A stretch of DNA of 64,000 nucleotides from Sporomusa malonica (GTDB lineage Bacteria; Bacillota; Negativicutes; Sporomusales; Sporomusaceae). Each line of letters begins with the position of its first letter. The stretch's first letter is position 1. Both the position numbers and the translations under genes were made by a program. The stretch covers positions 62,001 to 126,000 of the forward strand of contig NZ_FWXI01000005.1 in NCBI RefSeq assembly GCF_900176355.1, in the 5' to 3' direction. A model generated the notes under the pieces. It was not told the DNA's origin and did not search any database. It worked only from the letters and a program-made list of their open reading frames with translations. This document shows, in pieces, positions 62,994 through 64,000 of the stretch.

Positions 62994-63998
62994 TTATCTG
63001 CCACCCATTAACAGTGTCATAACAGCTTTGGCTGTGTGCAGGCGGTTTTCGGCTTCATCATAGACGATAGAATGTGGTCCGTCGATAACTGCATCTTCTA
63101 CTTCGTTGTTACGGTCAGCCGGCAATGCATGCATATACATTACATTTTTATCAGCGGTAGCCATTTTTTCCTTGGTGCATTTCCATGATCTTTGGGCTTT
63201 CAGTTTGTCATCCACTACGGCTACGGCACCGGAAGCAGCCACGCCAGTCTGGTCATTTACCCAGTTGCCCCAGTTTTTCGGAATCACGATATGAGCGCCC
63301 TCGTAGGCTTCGGCTTCATTGTTGGTAACAGTAACGGTACCGCCGTATTTTTCAGCATTGGCTTTGGCTTGGGCAATGACCCAGTCAGGCAGTTCCCAGC
63401 CTTTGGGATGGGCCAGGACAACGTCCATACCATAACGTGGGAACAGCAATACCTGGGATACCGGTACGGAGATGGGTTTTTTGTGGCTTTCGGCATAGGC
63501 CCAGATGATGGACACTTTTACCCGTTTCAAATCGCCGATTTTTTCCTTCATGGTCATGAGGTCGGCTAATGCCTGGAACGGATGATATAGGTCGCATTGC
63601 AGGTTCATAATGGGTTTTGAGGACCATTTGGCCATTTCGGTCAGGTATTTGTTGCCATAACCCCAGTTGCAATAACGACAGGCAATAGCATGACCGAAGC
63701 GGGATAGTATGATGGCCGTGTCTTTGGCACTTTCGCCGTGAGCTATCTGCATGCTGCTCGAATCTAAGAACCCTGCATGACCACCTAATTGAGCAAACCC
63801 GGCTTCCATGGAGTTTCTGGTACGAGTGGATTGTTCAAAGAACATGAGAAACATGGATTGATGTAGCAAATAGGGAGTGGGAACACCCATGGCAAATTTT
63901 TTCTTCAAATCTAGTGAAACCTCAAGCATGGTATCTACTTCTTCTTTAGTGAAATCTTCCAAGTTAATAAAATGTCTTCCTCTGAAAATAGATTGCAT
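62994..63998 (-). CDS. ygeW: YgeW-like knotted carbamoyltransferase
   Basis: A 334-aa member of the ATCase/OTCase superfamily. The carbamoyl-phosphate site is in FFEQSTRTRNS, with YHPFQALAD and HALPADRNNEV as the later blocks. The MQIAHGESAKDTAIILSRF segment matches the YgeW group found in purine clusters. It is shorter than E. coli YgeW (about 396 aa), close to ornithine carbamoyltransferase length. The first ATG of the frame is at 63998, two bases from the window edge, so a longer N-terminus cannot be excluded. In reverse it would split a ureido compound into an amine and carbamoyl phosphate for the adjacent kinase. Confidence 0.85.
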   Translation of the reverse strand: MQSIFRGRHFINLEDFTKEEVDTMLEVSLDLKKKFAMGVPTPYLLHQSMFLMFFEQSTRTRNSMEAGFAQLGGHAGFLDSSSMQIAHGESAKDTAIILSRFGHAIACRYCNWGYGNKYLTEMAKWSSKPIMNLQCDLYHPFQALADLMTMKEKIGDLKRVKVSIIWAYAESHKKPISVPVSQVLLFPRYGMDVVLAHPKGWELPDWVIAQAKANAEKYGGTVTVTNNEAEAYEGAHIVIPKNWGNWVNDQTGVAASGAVAVVDDKLKAQRSWKCTKEKMATADKNVMYMHALPADRNNEVEDAVIDGPHSIVYDEAENRLHTAKAVMTLLMGGR

Positions 63999-64000
63999 TG

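Overview
The window reads as one chromosome segment of an anaerobic, endospore-forming Bacillota with about 45% GC, most likely a Sporomusa-like member of the Negativicutes. The family assignment is an inference. What is seen directly are Firmicutes-type controls (SAM-I riboswitch, T-box, CIRCE, LexA boxes, yybP-ykoY riboswitch), SepF/DivIVA/RemA, sporulation-linked genes (YteA-type zinc finger, a SpoVM-like micropeptide) and frequent TTG/GTG starts. No rRNA, tRNA, CRISPR array, insertion sequence or prophage was recognised. The only dispersed repeat is a ~90-bp structured element present four times.

Region 1 (1-10.2 kb, minus strand) is a housekeeping run: the start of priA, a 42-aa small gene, an HMA-fold protein, metK behind a SAM-I riboswitch, coaBC-rpoZ-gmk-remA-yicC, a secreted protein of unknown function, dapF and a SERCA-type calcium ATPase. 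Divergent to this is rqcH (10.3-12.1 kb, plus strand).

Region 2 (12.0-23.1 kb, minus strand) is the division/translation neighbourhood: yggS, sepF, proC, ylmH, divIVA, ileS with a T-box leader, a DUF5665-like gene, a nitroreductase, a yteA-like gene, a VTT membrane protein, lspA, an rluD-family gene and pyrR.

Region 3 (23.3-31.7 kb, minus strand) looks like an amino-acid oxidation system. It has a sigma-54 activator (PAS, AAA+, Fis HTH), a sigma-54 promoter preceded by a 15-bp inverted-repeat pair, five genes for an HcnABC-like multi-subunit flavin/iron-sulfur dehydrogenase, delta-1-pyrroline-5-carboxylate dehydrogenase, and a separately transcribed branched-chain-type solute-binding lipoprotein. 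The best reading is proline to P5C to glutamate.

Region 4 (31.8-48.2 kb, both strands) is mixed: pgeF, an EF-G paralogue, a SpoVM-like gene, a PduO-type adenosyltransferase, ndk, gamma carbonic anhydrase, htpX, an SRPBCC protein, a class III aminotransferase, rmuC, a TerC transporter under a yybP-ykoY (Mn) riboswitch, htpG under CIRCE, helD, a LysM protein whose promoter is covered by LexA boxes, and an unknown Cys-rich protein with a palindromic operator at its promoter.

Region 5 (48.2-64 kb, minus strand) is a purine/nitrogen heterocycle catabolic island. In transcription order it holds a YgeW-like carbamoyltransferase, carbamate kinase, a fused XdhD-type molybdenum hydroxylase, YgfK, SsnA, a dihydropyrimidinase/hydantoinase, a three-subunit xanthine dehydrogenase and guanine deaminase. 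Deamination, hydroxylation, ring opening and carbamoyl phosphate/ATP recovery are all represented. The island probably continues past the right edge.
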